A stretch of DNA of 32,758 nucleotides from Flavobacteriaceae bacterium (GCA_029934835.1 JAOZLL010000016.1:2857-35614), one strand, 5' to 3'; positions 9,622 through 17,874 are shown, numbered from the stretch's first letter. Notes: generated from the sequence alone by a model not told the origin. Made by a program: numbers and translations.

Positions 9622-10623
9622 ATGGCATTCAATTTAAAAAACCGAAACTTCTTAAAGCTTTTAGACTTTTCATCAAAAGAAATGAAATTTCTAATCGACT
9701 TATCTGCTGATTTAAAAAAGGCAAAATATGCAGGAACAGAACAACAAAAATTAAAGAATAAAAACATTGCTCTTATATTTGAAAAGGCCTCAACAAGAAC
9801 ACGTTGTGCATTTGAAGTAGCTGTTCACGATCAAGGAGGAAATGTATCTTATTTAGGACCATCTGGCACACAAATAGGAGGTAAGGAAACCATGAAAGAT
9901 ACAGCACGTGTATTAGGCAGAATGTATGATGGAATTGAATACAGAGGCTTTGCACAAGATACCGTAGAAATTCTAGGAGCTAATGCAGGAGTTCCTGTGT
10001 GGAATGGTTTGACAAATGAATACCATCCAACACAAATTTTAGCTGATTTCCTAACCATGCAAGAGCATTCTGACAAACCTTTACATCGAGTTAGTTTTGC
10101 CTATTTAGGTGATGCTCGTAATAATATGGGTAACTCATTAATGATTGGTGCTGCTAAAATGGGAATGGACTTTAGAGCAGTTGCTCCAAAAAGTCTGCAA
10201 CCAGAAGCTGAATTAGTTGCAGAAGCAAAAGTAATAGCCAAAGAAACAGGAGGCTCAATTACAATTACAGATAACGTAGCTGAAGGTGTAAAAGATTGTG
10301 ATTTCTTATATACCGACGTATGGGTTTCTATGGGCGAAGCACCCGAAGTTTGGAAAGAACGTATTGAGTTATTGTTACCATACCAAATAAATCAAAAAGC
10401 AATGGATTTAACGGGAAATTCTCAAGTAAAATTCATGCATTGTTTACCTGCTTTTCATAATCGTGATACCAATGTTGGTGAAGATATTTACCAACAATTT
10501 GGTATAGATGCCATGGAAGTAACCGAAGAAGTATTTGAATCAGAGGCTTCCATAGTATTTGATGAAGCTGAAAACCGTTTACATACTATAAAAGCAGTAA
10601 TGGTAGCTACTTTAGGAAGTTAA
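9622..10623 (+). CDS. arcB: Ornithine carbamoyltransferase (probably catabolic)
   Basis: The 333-residue product has every hallmark of ornithine transcarbamylase: the carbamoyl-phosphate loop EKASTRTR (54-61), [14 protein letters not shown] (133-146), the ornithine-contacting DVWVSMGE (232-239) and [11 protein letters not shown] (271-281). The SMG motif favours free ornithine. The acetyl- or succinyl-ornithine enzymes usual for arginine biosynthesis in Bacteroidetes differ at these positions. Placed after carbamate kinase, it would split citrulline into ornithine and carbamoyl phosphate. The same enzyme can run in the biosynthetic direction, so the symbol argF is the alternative. The start codon is the ATG at 9622, just downstream of the palindrome pair. 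Confidence 0.95.
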   Translation: MAFNLKNRNFLKLLDFSSKEMKFLIDLSADLKKAKYAGTEQQKLKNKNIALIFEKASTRTRCAFEVAVHDQGGNVSYLGPSGTQIGGKETMKDTARVLGRMYDGIEYRGFAQDTVEILGANAGVPVWNGLTNEYHPTQILADFLTMQEHSDKPLHRVSFAYLGDARNNMGNSLMIGAAKMGMDFRAVAPKSLQPEAELVAEAKVIAKETGGSITITDNVAEGVKDCDFLYTDVWVSMGEAPEVWKERIELLLPYQINQKAMDLTGNSQVKFMHCLPAFHNRDTNVGEDIYQQFGIDAMEVTEEVFESEASIVFDEAENRLHTIKAVMVATLGS

Positions 10624-10654
10624 AAAGTAAGCATTTGTGTTTAATTAAAATTTT

Positions 10655-10678
10655 CTTTGTGCCTTTGTGCCTTAGCGG
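10655..10678 (+). repeat. Octamer direct repeat upstream of the methyltransferase gene
   Basis: CTTTGTGC occurs twice in tandem (10655-10670), followed by CTTAGCGG (10671-10678). It then runs into an A-rich stretch and the ATG at 10687. Similar TTTGTGCCTTTGTGCCTTAG strings are, from memory, scattered between genes in many Bacteroidetes genomes. Confidence 0.65.
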
Positions 10679-10686
10679 TAAAAAAA

Positions 10687-11334
10687 ATGAAAACCTATCC
10701 TTGTCCTTTATGTGAATCTGTAGAAACAAAATACAAAACACATTCAAAGAACAGGGATTTTTTTAGCTGTACTAACTGCCGATTAATTTTTGTGTCGCCA
10801 GAGCAATTATTAGGGGAAGATGAGGAGAAAGAAAGATACAACCAACATCAAAATAATAGTATTGATGATGGGTACAAAAAGTTTCTTTATGAGATTATTA
10901 CACCATTATTAAGTAGAATTAAACCTACGAGTAAAGGATTAGATTTTGGAAGTGGCCCTTTTCCTGCTTTAGCGCAATTATTAAAAAACGAAGGTTTCAA
11001 AGTAGACTTGTACGATCCATTTTATGCAAAAAATGAAGTTGTTTTCACTAAAGATTATGATTTTATTACCCTAACTGAAGTAGCTGAGCATTTGTATAAT
11101 CCTGCTAAAGAGTTTAAAAAAATACTAGCTTTATTAAGAAGTGGTGGCTCTTTAGCAATTATGACATTACGAACTGATAAGATAACGGATTTTGATAATT
11201 GGTATTATCATAACGATGACACACACGTATGTTTTTACGCAGATGCTACTATGGAATATCTTGCCGAAAAATACAATCTTTCCCTAGAGATTATTAGTAA
11301 TCGTGTTGTTTTTTTACAAAGACCAATTGACTAA
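10687..11334 (+). CDS. Class I SAM-dependent methyltransferase with N-terminal zinc ribbon
   Basis: The 215-residue protein begins with a four-cysteine zinc ribbon (Cys6, Cys9, Cys28, Cys31; PCPLC and CTNC). It continues into a Rossmann methyltransferase domain with GLDFGSGPFP (84-93) as the SAM loop, followed by acidic VDLYDPFY and TEVAEHLYNP. The group is that of methyltransferase type 11/12 proteins that act on small molecules or sugars; the substrate is not evident. I chose the ATG at 10687. An in-frame GTG-like start 30 bases earlier would translate the octamer repeat as MCLCALAVKK, which is unlikely to be protein. It follows arcB by 63 bases and may be read through from it. Confidence 0.85.
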   Translation: MKTYPCPLCESVETKYKTHSKNRDFFSCTNCRLIFVSPEQLLGEDEEKERYNQHQNNSIDDGYKKFLYEIITPLLSRIKPTSKGLDFGSGPFPALAQLLKNEGFKVDLYDPFYAKNEVVFTKDYDFITLTEVAEHLYNPAKEFKKILALLRSGGSLAIMTLRTDKITDFDNWYYHNDDTHVCFYADATMEYLAEKYNLSLEIISNRVVFLQRPID

Positions 11335-11426
11335 GAGTTAATTTCCAATTTCCTAATAAAATCAACTACTAGGTCTGTAAAGTATTGATATTTAACTAAA
11401 AACATAACTATTTTTGTGTTTTATTC

Positions 11427-11457
11427 TTGCTTTAGTTCACATTAATTCCTACCTTTG
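11427..11457 (+). promoter_or_regulatory. Candidate promoter before the baeRF-like gene
   Basis: TACCTTTG at 11450-11457 fits the Bacteroidetes -7 consensus TAnnTTTG. A TTG at 11427-11429 lies 20 bases upstream, about where the -33 TTTG element is expected. The start codon is at 11500, giving a leader of about 40 bases. This is the best two-element match I found in the window. Confidence 0.6.
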
Positions 11458-11499
11458 AGAGTAATAATTCTAAGTGTTAACCAGTAAACCAGCATCCCT

Positions 11500-11913
11500 A
11501 TGAAAGCACAAATTGGTATTTGGATTGACAAATCAAAAGCACAGATTATCACTCCTAAAAAAATTACTAAAACTATTTATTCTGAGTTTGATCCTAAACC
11601 TAGAATTGATCCTCAAAAAAGAGAATTTGGGCGATTTGGAAAACAAATTATCTCTACAGAAAATTCAGATCAAAATCGTTTTAAACAACAAGAAGTTAAT
11701 TTTTTAAAAAAGGTGGTTACAAATTGTAAACATTTTGAGAGTTTATTGATTTTTGGACCTGCCTATATGAAAAACAGGTTACTTAAAATGATTCAAGTAG
11801 ACTATTTGTTAAAGAATAAACCTATTCAAGTAATAACTGCAGAAAAGATGACTGACAATCAATTGGTAGCTTATGTGAAGAAGCATTTTGAGAATCATGA
11901 AGTTAAGATCTAA
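11500..11913 (+). CDS. Small conserved protein resembling the baeRF/host-attachment (eRF1 domain-like) fold
   Basis: This 137-residue soluble protein starts with IGIWIDKSKAQIITPKK, a pattern like the first beta-hairpin of bacterial eRF1-like (baeRF) and host-attachment proteins. It later has a CKHFESLLIFGPAYMKNRLLK segment and a C-terminal VITAEKMTDNQLVAYVKKHF helix. The charged central part (about 30-65) is probably loop. By family, such proteins have an RNase H-like or eRF1 middle-domain fold and are thought to act near ribosomes or in stress, but no function is shown here. The gene has its own candidate promoter and stands alone, ending in a convergent terminator region. The frame is much more protein-like than the overlapping frame at 11513. 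Confidence 0.75.
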   Translation: MKAQIGIWIDKSKAQIITPKKITKTIYSEFDPKPRIDPQKREFGRFGKQIISTENSDQNRFKQQEVNFLKKVVTNCKHFESLLIFGPAYMKNRLLKMIQVDYLLKNKPIQVITAEKMTDNQLVAYVKKHFENHEVKI

Positions 11914-11946
11914 ATTTGCTTACTATTGAAAATACTTAACTAATAC

Positions 11947-12005
11947 GAGAAACCCCCAATAAACGAGTGTTTATCAGAGGTTTCATACCCAAAAAAAATG
12001 GGTTC
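11947..12005. terminator. Convergent terminator region with two hairpins
   Basis: A hairpin formed by GAAACC (11949-11954) / GGTTTC (11979-11984) encloses an inner stem ATAAAC (11959-11964) / GTTTAT (11969-11974). It is followed by ACCC, eight A, T, GGGT, a second short hairpin that on the minus strand carries a T8 loop. The site lies between the convergent baeRF-like gene and dapD and probably ends both transcripts. Confidence 0.6.
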
Positions 12006-12112
12006 TATATTTTAAAATAATTTATGTAAAATTATTATTGTGCAAATATAATAAACAATTTGATAGCTTTTGTAATTTGTTTGAGAAGTTATTAAAAAAT
12101 GTTAATATTTTT

Positions 12113-12928
12113 TTAAACTGCTACGTCATATTGTCGCAATGCTTCATTTAATGAGGTTTTTTTATTAGTACTCTCTTTTCTTTTACCTATTATTAAGGCA
12201 CAAGGCACATTATATTTTCCAGATGGAAATTCTTTTACATAACTCCCAGGAATCACAACACATCTTGTCGGTACTATCCCGTTGTAAATAACGGGCTCTT
12301 TACCAGTTACATCAATGATTTTTGTACTGCCTGTTAAGACTACATTTGCACCTAAAACAGCTTCTTTTTCAACTCGAACTCCTTCAACTATAATACATCT
12401 TGAGCCAATAAAAGCATTGTCTTCAATAATCACTGGTGCAGCTTGTAAAGGTTCTAAAACTCCACCTATGCCAACGCCGCCACTTAAGTGAACGTTTTTA
12501 CCAATTTGTGCACAGCTACCAACAGTTGCCCATGTATCAACCATAGTTCCAGAATCAACATAAGCACCTATGTTAACATAACTTGGCATTAAAATAGTAC
12601 CAGGTGCTATATAGGCACCATGTCTAGCAACTGCATGTGGAACGATACGAACTTCTTTTTCTTTATAACCTCTTTTTAAAGGGATTTTATCATGATATTC
12701 AAAAATACCTGCCTCTAATACTTCCATTTTTTGAATAGGAAAATATAAAACAACTGCTTTTTTTATCCATTCGTTTACCTGCCAACCTTTATTTGTTGGT
12801 TCAGCTACTCTTAATTCACCATTGTCAAGTAGATTAATTACTTCTCGGATGGCATTAATAGTTTTAGAATCACTTAGCAAACTTCTATCATTCCAAGCTT
12901 CTTCTATTAGGTTTTGTAAGGCTGTCAT
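12113..12928 (-). CDS. dapD: 2,3,4,5-tetrahydropyridine-2,6-dicarboxylate N-succinyltransferase
   Basis: The 271-residue protein succinylates tetrahydrodipicolinate in the succinylase branch of lysine and diaminopimelate synthesis. An N-terminal helical domain is followed by a left-handed beta-helix of hexapeptide repeats from about residue 100 (for example IAPGTILMPSYVNIGAYVD, then GSCAQIGKNVHLSGGVGIG), as in DapD. The length is the usual one. The frame extends to a TTG at 12946, but I use the ATG at 12928. The TTG sits inside a TACTTTTG sequence that resembles a -7 box, and DapD normally begins near MTALQNLIEEAW. It starts 30 bases after the stop of the dehydrogenase gene and may be co-transcribed with it. 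Confidence 0.96.
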   Translation of the reverse strand: MTALQNLIEEAWNDRSLLSDSKTINAIREVINLLDNGELRVAEPTNKGWQVNEWIKKAVVLYFPIQKMEVLEAGIFEYHDKIPLKRGYKEKEVRIVPHAVARHGAYIAPGTILMPSYVNIGAYVDSGTMVDTWATVGSCAQIGKNVHLSGGVGIGGVLEPLQAAPVIIEDNAFIGSRCIIVEGVRVEKEAVLGANVVLTGSTKIIDVTGKEPVIYNGIVPTRCVVIPGSYVKEFPSGKYNVPCALIIGKRKESTNKKTSLNEALRQYDVAV

Positions 12929-12958
12929 ATATTTTAATTTATGCAAAAGTAGGTATAT

Positions 12959-14068
12959 TTATCTTGTTATTTCTCCACTTAACTTTCTATCATTAATCCG
13001 TTTTTGAGCCAAATTAAAAGCGGCTTGATGTGTTGTAATTTCATTTTTTTGTGCCATCGCAAGGATTTCTAACGTAGTGTTATAAATATTTTCAGTTCGA
13101 TGTATCGCATCTATTTTACTGATATTTTTTATCTCACGGTAAATATTTATAATTCCACCTGCATTAACAAGAAAATCAGGGGCGTAAGTAATTCCTTTTT
13201 CTTGCAATAGTTTGCTGTGTTTTAGCTCGTTGGCTAGTTGATTATTTGCAGCACCAGCAATTACTTTAGCTTTTAATTGAGGAATTGAATAATCATTTAA
13301 TGTTGCACCCATTGCACAAGGTGCGTAAATATCTACATCTAAACTATAAATATCGGTACCTCGATGAATTTTTGTGTTGTAGGTTTTACTAATACGTTCT
13401 ATAGCTTCTTCATTAATGTCGTTTATGATAATAGATGCACCTTCGTCCGTAAGATGTTTTACGAGAATTTCACCTACATGGCCTACACCTTGTACAAGAA
13501 TTTTTTTTCCATTCAAATTATCCGATCCAAATTGAAATTTTGTAGCTGCTTTTAGTCCCATAAAAACACCAAGTGCCGTGGAAGGAGAAGGATTACCTGA
13601 TCCTCCTTTCTCTTCAGAAACACCAGTAACATAAGGAGTAACTTCACGTATAATATCCATGTCACGAGTTTCCATACCCATATCTTCTGCAGTAAGATAT
13701 TTTCCACCTAAGGAATGGATGAATTTCCCAAATTTCCGCATTAAGATATCGGTTTTTTGAGTGGTGGCATCACCAATAATCACTGCTTTTCCTCCACCTA
13801 AATCAAGCCCGCTGACTGCTGCTTTGTAGGTCATACCACGAGATAGTCTGAGGACATCATTCAAGGCATCCCACTCGTTATCATAATTCCACATTCTTGT
13901 TCCACCAAGAGCTGGCCCTAAAACACTATTATGAATACCTACAATGGCTTTTAGACCCGTTTCTTCGTCGTTAAAGAAAACAATTTCCTCATGTTTATTA
14001 AAGGAATTTTGACCAAAAACGGGTGCTATTTTGTTTGGTGTGTTGGTTGAATTTGTTCTAAGAGTCAT
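12959..14068 (-). CDS. Glu/Leu/Phe/Val family amino-acid dehydrogenase
   Basis: The 369-residue enzyme reversibly deaminates branched or aromatic amino acids to 2-oxo acids with NAD. Visible motifs are PALGGTRMW, the substrate and catalytic lysines in RLSRGMTYKAAVSGLDLGGGKAVI, the NAD loop VQGVGHVGE, and the APDFLVNAGGIINIYREI segment. Leucine dehydrogenase is the most likely specificity, since this class has an active-site AEDMGMETRDMD segment, but phenylalanine or valine cannot be excluded. I start it at the ATG at 14068 (MTLRTN). The longer frame from 14098 passes through a TATTTTTG sequence (14095-14088) that is a good -7 box. Branched-chain oxo acids from this enzyme can feed the iso-fatty acids common in flavobacteria. 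Confidence 0.93.
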   Translation of the reverse strand: MTLRTNSTNTPNKIAPVFGQNSFNKHEEIVFFNDEETGLKAIVGIHNSVLGPALGGTRMWNYDNEWDALNDVLRLSRGMTYKAAVSGLDLGGGKAVIIGDATTQKTDILMRKFGKFIHSLGGKYLTAEDMGMETRDMDIIREVTPYVTGVSEEKGGSGNPSPSTALGVFMGLKAATKFQFGSDNLNGKKILVQGVGHVGEILVKHLTDEGASIIINDINEEAIERISKTYNTKIHRGTDIYSLDVDIYAPCAMGATLNDYSIPQLKAKVIAGAANNQLANELKHSKLLQEKGITYAPDFLVNAGGIINIYREIKNISKIDAIHRTENIYNTTLEILAMAQKNEITTHQAAFNLAQKRINDRKLSGEITR

Positions 14069-14087
14069 TTGCTTTAAAAAATTTAGC

Positions 14088-14095
14088 CAAAAATA
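14088..14095 (-). promoter_or_regulatory. Candidate -7 box before the amino-acid dehydrogenase
   Basis: TATTTTTG on the minus strand fits TAnnTTTG and lies 19 bases ahead of the ATG at 14068, so the leader would be short. No clear -33 TTTG is visible. The element helps to choose the shorter start. Confidence 0.45.
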
Positions 14096-14200
14096 CATAT
14101 TTGCATAGAATGTAGCTAGAAAATTAGTTTATTTGTAGTGTTGTTTTATTTTGATACTGTGGATACTATTGTTTCTAAAGGCTGTAAGTTAAAATTCAAC

Positions 14201-14284
14201 TGTATCAATAGCATCAATCTAGTACCAACTTAACATCAATTTAGCATCAACTCAGTATCAATAGTATCAACTTAGAATCAATTG
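14201..14284 (+). repeat. Degenerate 11-bp tandem repeat upstream of, and including, the ABC exporter start
   Basis: Eight head-to-tail units follow the pattern AGyATCAAyTT: 14201-14209, 14210-14220, 14221-14231, 14232-14242, 14243-14253, 14254-14262, 14263-14273 and 14274-14284. Six have 11 bases; two are shortened to 9. The last unit, AGAATCAATTG, ends with the TTG start codon of the exporter. Confidence 0.8.
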
Positions 14285-16036
14285 AAAGAATTACGCCATC
14301 TAAATAAATACTTTGTAAAATATAAGTACCGTCTTTTATTAGGTGTTATCATTACTGTTTTTTCAAAAGTATTGGCTGTTAAAGTTCCTCAATTTATTAG
14401 GCAGTCTTTAAATAGTGTCGATGCGTATAGAAATGGATTTATTACAGATATTCAAATTGTAAAAGATGATTTGTTCCAAAATATTTTATGGATTATTGGT
14501 TTGGCACTAGCTTCTGGTGGTTTTACTTTTTTAATGCGACAGACAATAATTGTGATGTCTCGTTTGATAGAATTTGATTTAAAAAATGAAATTTACCAGC
14601 AATACCAACGTTTATCATTATCTTTTTATAAAAAAAACAGAACAGGTGATTTAATGAATCGAATCACGGAAGATGTTAATAAAGTTAGAATGTATTTGGG
14701 ACCTGCAATTATGTATTCTATGAATATGGCTGTGTTATTTTCGGTAACGGTAACTAAGATGTTTCAGATAGATAAAATACTTACATATTATACCTTAATG
14801 CCATTACCGATACTATCTGTTGCTATTTTTGTTTTGAGTCGTGTTATCAATAATCGCAGCAGAATCGTACAAGAATATCTATCAAAATTAACCACTTTTA
14901 CTCAAGAAATGTTCTCTGGAATGGGTGTTTTAAAAGCCTATGCTTTAGAAAGTGTTATTCAAGATGAGTTTTTAAAACTCGCAGACGAAAACAAACAAAA
15001 GAATATTGATTTATACCAAACACAAGCATTATTTTTCCCTTTGATGATCTTGTTGATTGGCATTAGTAATATTCTGGTGATTTATATTGGTGGTATGCGC
15101 TATATTGAAGGAAGTATTGAATTAGGAGTAATTGCCGAGTTTATTTTATATGTAAATATGCTTACTTGGCCGGTAGCTGTTTTGGGCTGGGTAACAGCTA
15201 TGATTCAACAAGCTGAAGCTTCTCAAAAAAGAATCAATGCTTTTTTACAAGAGAAACCTACTATTGAAAATTATACTATTGATGCTACTGATATTACTGG
15301 AGATATTAGTTTTAAAGAAGTCGTATTAAAATATGAAGATACCAATATTACTGCTTTAAAAGGAGTCACATTTGATATAGAAAAAGGAAAAACGCTAGCA
15401 ATTATTGGTAGAACAGGTTCAGGTAAATCAACTATAGCTGCTTTGCTCACTCGTTTATATGATGTTGATTCAGGAGAAATTAAAATTAACTCAACACCAA
15501 TAAAGGATTTAAACTTATTTGATTTAAGAAATCAGATTGGAGTTGTTTCTCAGGATACTTTTCTGTTTTCTGATTCTATAGAAAGTAATTTACGGATTGG
15601 TAATGAAAAGGCATCTGATGAAGAATTAATTGAAATATCAAAAAAAGTTGCCTTCCACAAATCAATAGTAAATTTTAAAGATGGTTATAAAACAGTTCTA
15701 GGTGAACGCGGAGTTACCTTGTCTGGTGGACAAAAACAACGTTTGGCAATTGCTAGAGCCTTACTAAAAAAGCCAAAAATATTAATCTTAGATGATAGTT
15801 TAAGCGCAGTAGATACACAAACCGAAGCTATCATTCTAAAGAATTTAAAGGAAACCAGTAATGATTGTACAACAATTATTATAAGCCATCGCATATCAAC
15901 TGTGCAACATGCTGATAAGATAATAATTATTGAAAAAGGCTACGTTACACAACAAGGAACACATGATGAACTTATAAGTAAACAAGGTTATTATCAAGAA
16001 CTTTATCAAAAGCAACTTTTAGAAAAAGAAAACTAA
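14282..16036 (+). CDS. ABC exporter half-transporter (MsbA/MdlA-like), TTG start
   Basis: The 584-residue protein joins a six-helix exporter domain (about 15-310) to one ATPase domain. Walker A is GRTGSGKST (376-384), the Q-loop is VVSQDTF, the signature is LSGGQKQR (480-487), Walker B is ILILDD (500-505) and the switch histidine is in IIISHRIST. It probably exports a lipid, peptide or drug as a dimer. The start is a TTG: an in-frame TAG lies just upstream and the next ATG is about 85 codons inside, which would remove the first membrane helix. MKELRHLNKYFVKYKYR is a typical exporter N-terminus. The residue after Walker B is Asp where active sites usually have Glu, as in one subunit of heterodimeric exporters, yet no partner gene is adjacent. 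Confidence 0.92.
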   Translation: MKELRHLNKYFVKYKYRLLLGVIITVFSKVLAVKVPQFIRQSLNSVDAYRNGFITDIQIVKDDLFQNILWIIGLALASGGFTFLMRQTIIVMSRLIEFDLKNEIYQQYQRLSLSFYKKNRTGDLMNRITEDVNKVRMYLGPAIMYSMNMAVLFSVTVTKMFQIDKILTYYTLMPLPILSVAIFVLSRVINNRSRIVQEYLSKLTTFTQEMFSGMGVLKAYALESVIQDEFLKLADENKQKNIDLYQTQALFFPLMILLIGISNILVIYIGGMRYIEGSIELGVIAEFILYVNMLTWPVAVLGWVTAMIQQAEASQKRINAFLQEKPTIENYTIDATDITGDISFKEVVLKYEDTNITALKGVTFDIEKGKTLAIIGRTGSGKSTIAALLTRLYDVDSGEIKINSTPIKDLNLFDLRNQIGVVSQDTFLFSDSIESNLRIGNEKASDEELIEISKKVAFHKSIVNFKDGYKTVLGERGVTLSGGQKQRLAIARALLKKPKILILDDSLSAVDTQTEAIILKNLKETSNDCTTIIISHRISTVQHADKIIIIEKGYVTQQGTHDELISKQGYYQELYQKQLLEKEN

Positions 16037-16066
16037 TAGAATGTTATTTTGTCTTGGTAATTTTTA

Positions 16067-16074
16067 TAGCTTTG
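16067..16074 (+). promoter_or_regulatory. Candidate -7 box before the DUF3276 gene
   Basis: TAGCTTTG fits TAnnTTTG and lies 45 bases before the ATG at 16120. TTTG at 16048-16051 is a possible -33 element, but the 15-base gap is shorter than usual. Confidence 0.45.
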
Positions 16075-16119
16075 TTGCTGTAATGAAAAAACATATAATT
16101 AATTAAATTAAAGTAGATT

Positions 16120-16521
16120 ATGAGTGAAAGTAAATACCAGGAACAAGAAGAGATATTTTCTCAAATAATGAGAGCAGGTAGGAGAACTTACTTTTTTGAT
16201 GTAAGAGAGACCAAAGCGGGTGATTATTATTTAACCATTACCGAAAGTAAAAAATTCACAAATGACGATGGTACATTCCATTTTAAGAAACATAAAATAT
16301 TCTTGTATAAAGAGGATTTTAGTGAATTTCACGAACGTTTAGCAGAAGCTACTGATTTCATCTTAAAAGAAAAAGGTGAAGAAGTTATTTCTGATCGTCA
16401 TCAAAAAGATTTTGTAAAACCATCTGAAGTTGAATCTTCAACTGATGTGGAAACAAGTACTGATGAAGATGAAAAAGCAGATACAGAAAGTTTTACTGAT
16501 GTAAAGTTTGAAGACATTTAA
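16120..16521 (+). CDS. DUF3276 (PUR-alpha-like) nucleic-acid-binding protein
   Basis: The 133-residue product has the DUF3276 core (about 8-90): EIFSQIMRAGRRTYFFDVRETKAGDYYLTITESKK and FHFKKHKIFLYKEDFSEF. By family this is a single PUR repeat, which in Borrelia and Bacteroides homologues binds single-stranded DNA or RNA. The C-terminal 45 residues are acidic and Ser/Thr-rich (STDVETSTDEDEKAD), likely disordered. The gene stands alone between a candidate -7 box and a strong terminator. It may modulate transcription or translation; its target is unknown. Confidence 0.9.
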   Translation: MSESKYQEQEEIFSQIMRAGRRTYFFDVRETKAGDYYLTITESKKFTNDDGTFHFKKHKIFLYKEDFSEFHERLAEATDFILKEKGEEVISDRHQKDFVKPSEVESSTDVETSTDEDEKADTESFTDVKFEDI

Positions 16522-16535
16522 AAAAAAGATGTATT

Positions 16536-16568
16536 AAAAAAGCCGCACCAATTGGTGCGGCTTTTTTT
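16536..16568 (+). terminator. Strong rho-independent terminator after the DUF3276 gene
   Basis: A perfect 22-bp palindrome (16541-16562, GC-rich half AGCCGCACCAA) is flanked by six A on the left and seven T on the right (16562-16568). It is the most stable terminator in the window and works on both strands. Confidence 0.93.
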
Positions 16569-16807
16569 GTATATAGAAGTTTAGGCTCAGCTATAAAAGT
16601 TGGGGAGTTATGATAAAATTATTGTGTTTTTTTGGACACAAATAACTCATATTGAGGAGTAATTTTAGAACGATTTGAATATGTTTAGTGCTGAGTAAAA
16701 ATACAATAATTTTTAGGTCATACAATTACTTTTCAAATACAAAGCTACCTTTGAATTAAGTAATTAGCCAGTATTAAGTATATTTTTTGTAAGCCATAGT
16801 ATTTGAT

Positions 16808-17874
16808 TTATCGTTTCAATATTTCAATCAGTCTTTCATTAATATAATAATTTCCCGTTCCTAATTTTTCTTTTCTTAATAATCCGTCTTTTGACAATTG
16901 ATTTAGATATTTTGATGCGGTAATTCTCGAAACACTCAAATCTTTTTCAATAAATTCTATTTTTGTATAAGGGTGTTTGAATAAATTATTAAGTAAGTCT
17001 TGGCTGTAGAACTTATAATTATCTCTCAATATATTTTTATATTCAAAAATTAGGTTCTTTATTTCGCTAATTAATACTATGGTTTCTTTTGATATTTGTT
17101 CAACGGCATCAAGCATATAAAGTATCCAATTTTCCCAATTATCAGTTTCTCTGACTTCTTGTAATAGTTTGTAATATTGTCCTTTATTTTCTATGATATA
17201 TTGACTTAAATACAGGATTGGCAAATCCAATAAATCATTCATCACTAAATACAAAACATTGATTATTCTCCCTGTTCTACCATTTCCATCGTAAAATGGA
17301 TGAATACTTTCAAATTGATAGTGAATAATTCCCATTTTTATTAACGGATCTAAATCTGATATTTTTTCATCATTGATAAATTGTTCAAGATTGGCCATTA
17401 ATTCAAGGATTGTATTATAATCTTGTGGTGGTGTATAAACTATTTTTCCTGCTGTTGCATTTTTTAGTGTTGTTCCTGGAACTTTTCTAAATCCAGCATT
17501 ATTTTTTTCTAATTCTGATTGAATTTGGATAATATCATTGTTTGTAAGTATTCCTTTCTTTGAGATTAAAGAAAATCCTTTTTTGAGAGCAGAAATATAA
17601 TTTTGAACTTCTTTTGCCTTCAGAGATTTAAATCCGTAAAAATTTAATGCAGCTTTAAAAATATCATCATGTGTTGTGATTATGTTTTCAATTGCTGAAC
17701 TGTCTTTTGCTTCCTGAAGTCCCAATGTGTTGATTAAGATGCTTTCATTTGGAATACTTGAAACCACACCTTTCAATTCGGCAAGCGCTCTATGAGCTGT
17801 AGCTACTTTTTTAAGTATTTTCTTATTTTCAATATCCTGCTTGAAAGGTATTTTTTTAATTCACTTGAGTTCAT
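16808..17874 (-). CDS. Fic family protein (AMP-transferase), start out of frame across an A7 run
   Basis: The main open frame (stop at 16808) covers the Fic domain with HPFYDGNGRTGR, the catalytic motif HPFx(D/E)GNGRxxR. An N-terminal inhibitory helix SSAIEN matches (S/T)xxxE(G/N), so this is a class II self-inhibited Fic enzyme; a C-terminal winged-helix segment (PYTKIEFIEKDLSVSRITA) follows. Such enzymes transfer AMP to protein hydroxyls and often regulate themselves. Homologous N-terminal sequence continues upstream of the TTG at 17776 (KILKKVATAHRALAELKG) to a TGA at 17861-17863, but this stretch has no ATG or GTG. An ATG at 17872-17874 starts a frame MNSSELKK that would join IPFKQDIENK only if the A7 run (plus-strand T7, 17851-17857) had eight A. 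The gene may be phase-variable, frameshifted in translation, broken, or misread. Confidence 0.8.

Noticed and set aside
10657-10686. Alternative earlier start for the zinc-ribbon methyltransferase
   Set aside because: It would translate the octamer repeat and has no support; the ATG at 10687 fits the conserved zinc-ribbon start.
12929-12946. TTG start for dapD giving six extra residues
   Set aside because: The TTG belongs to a -7-like TACTTTTG; the ATG at 12928 gives the normal DapD N-terminus.
16746-16753. Plus-strand TACCTTTG that fits the -7 consensus between the DUF3276 and Fic genes
   Set aside because: There is no plus-strand gene downstream; such an 8-base match can arise by chance in this sequence.
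17774-17776. TTG at 17776 as the true Fic start
   Set aside because: Homology to the Fic N-terminal domain continues upstream in the same frame, so the TTG is internal.
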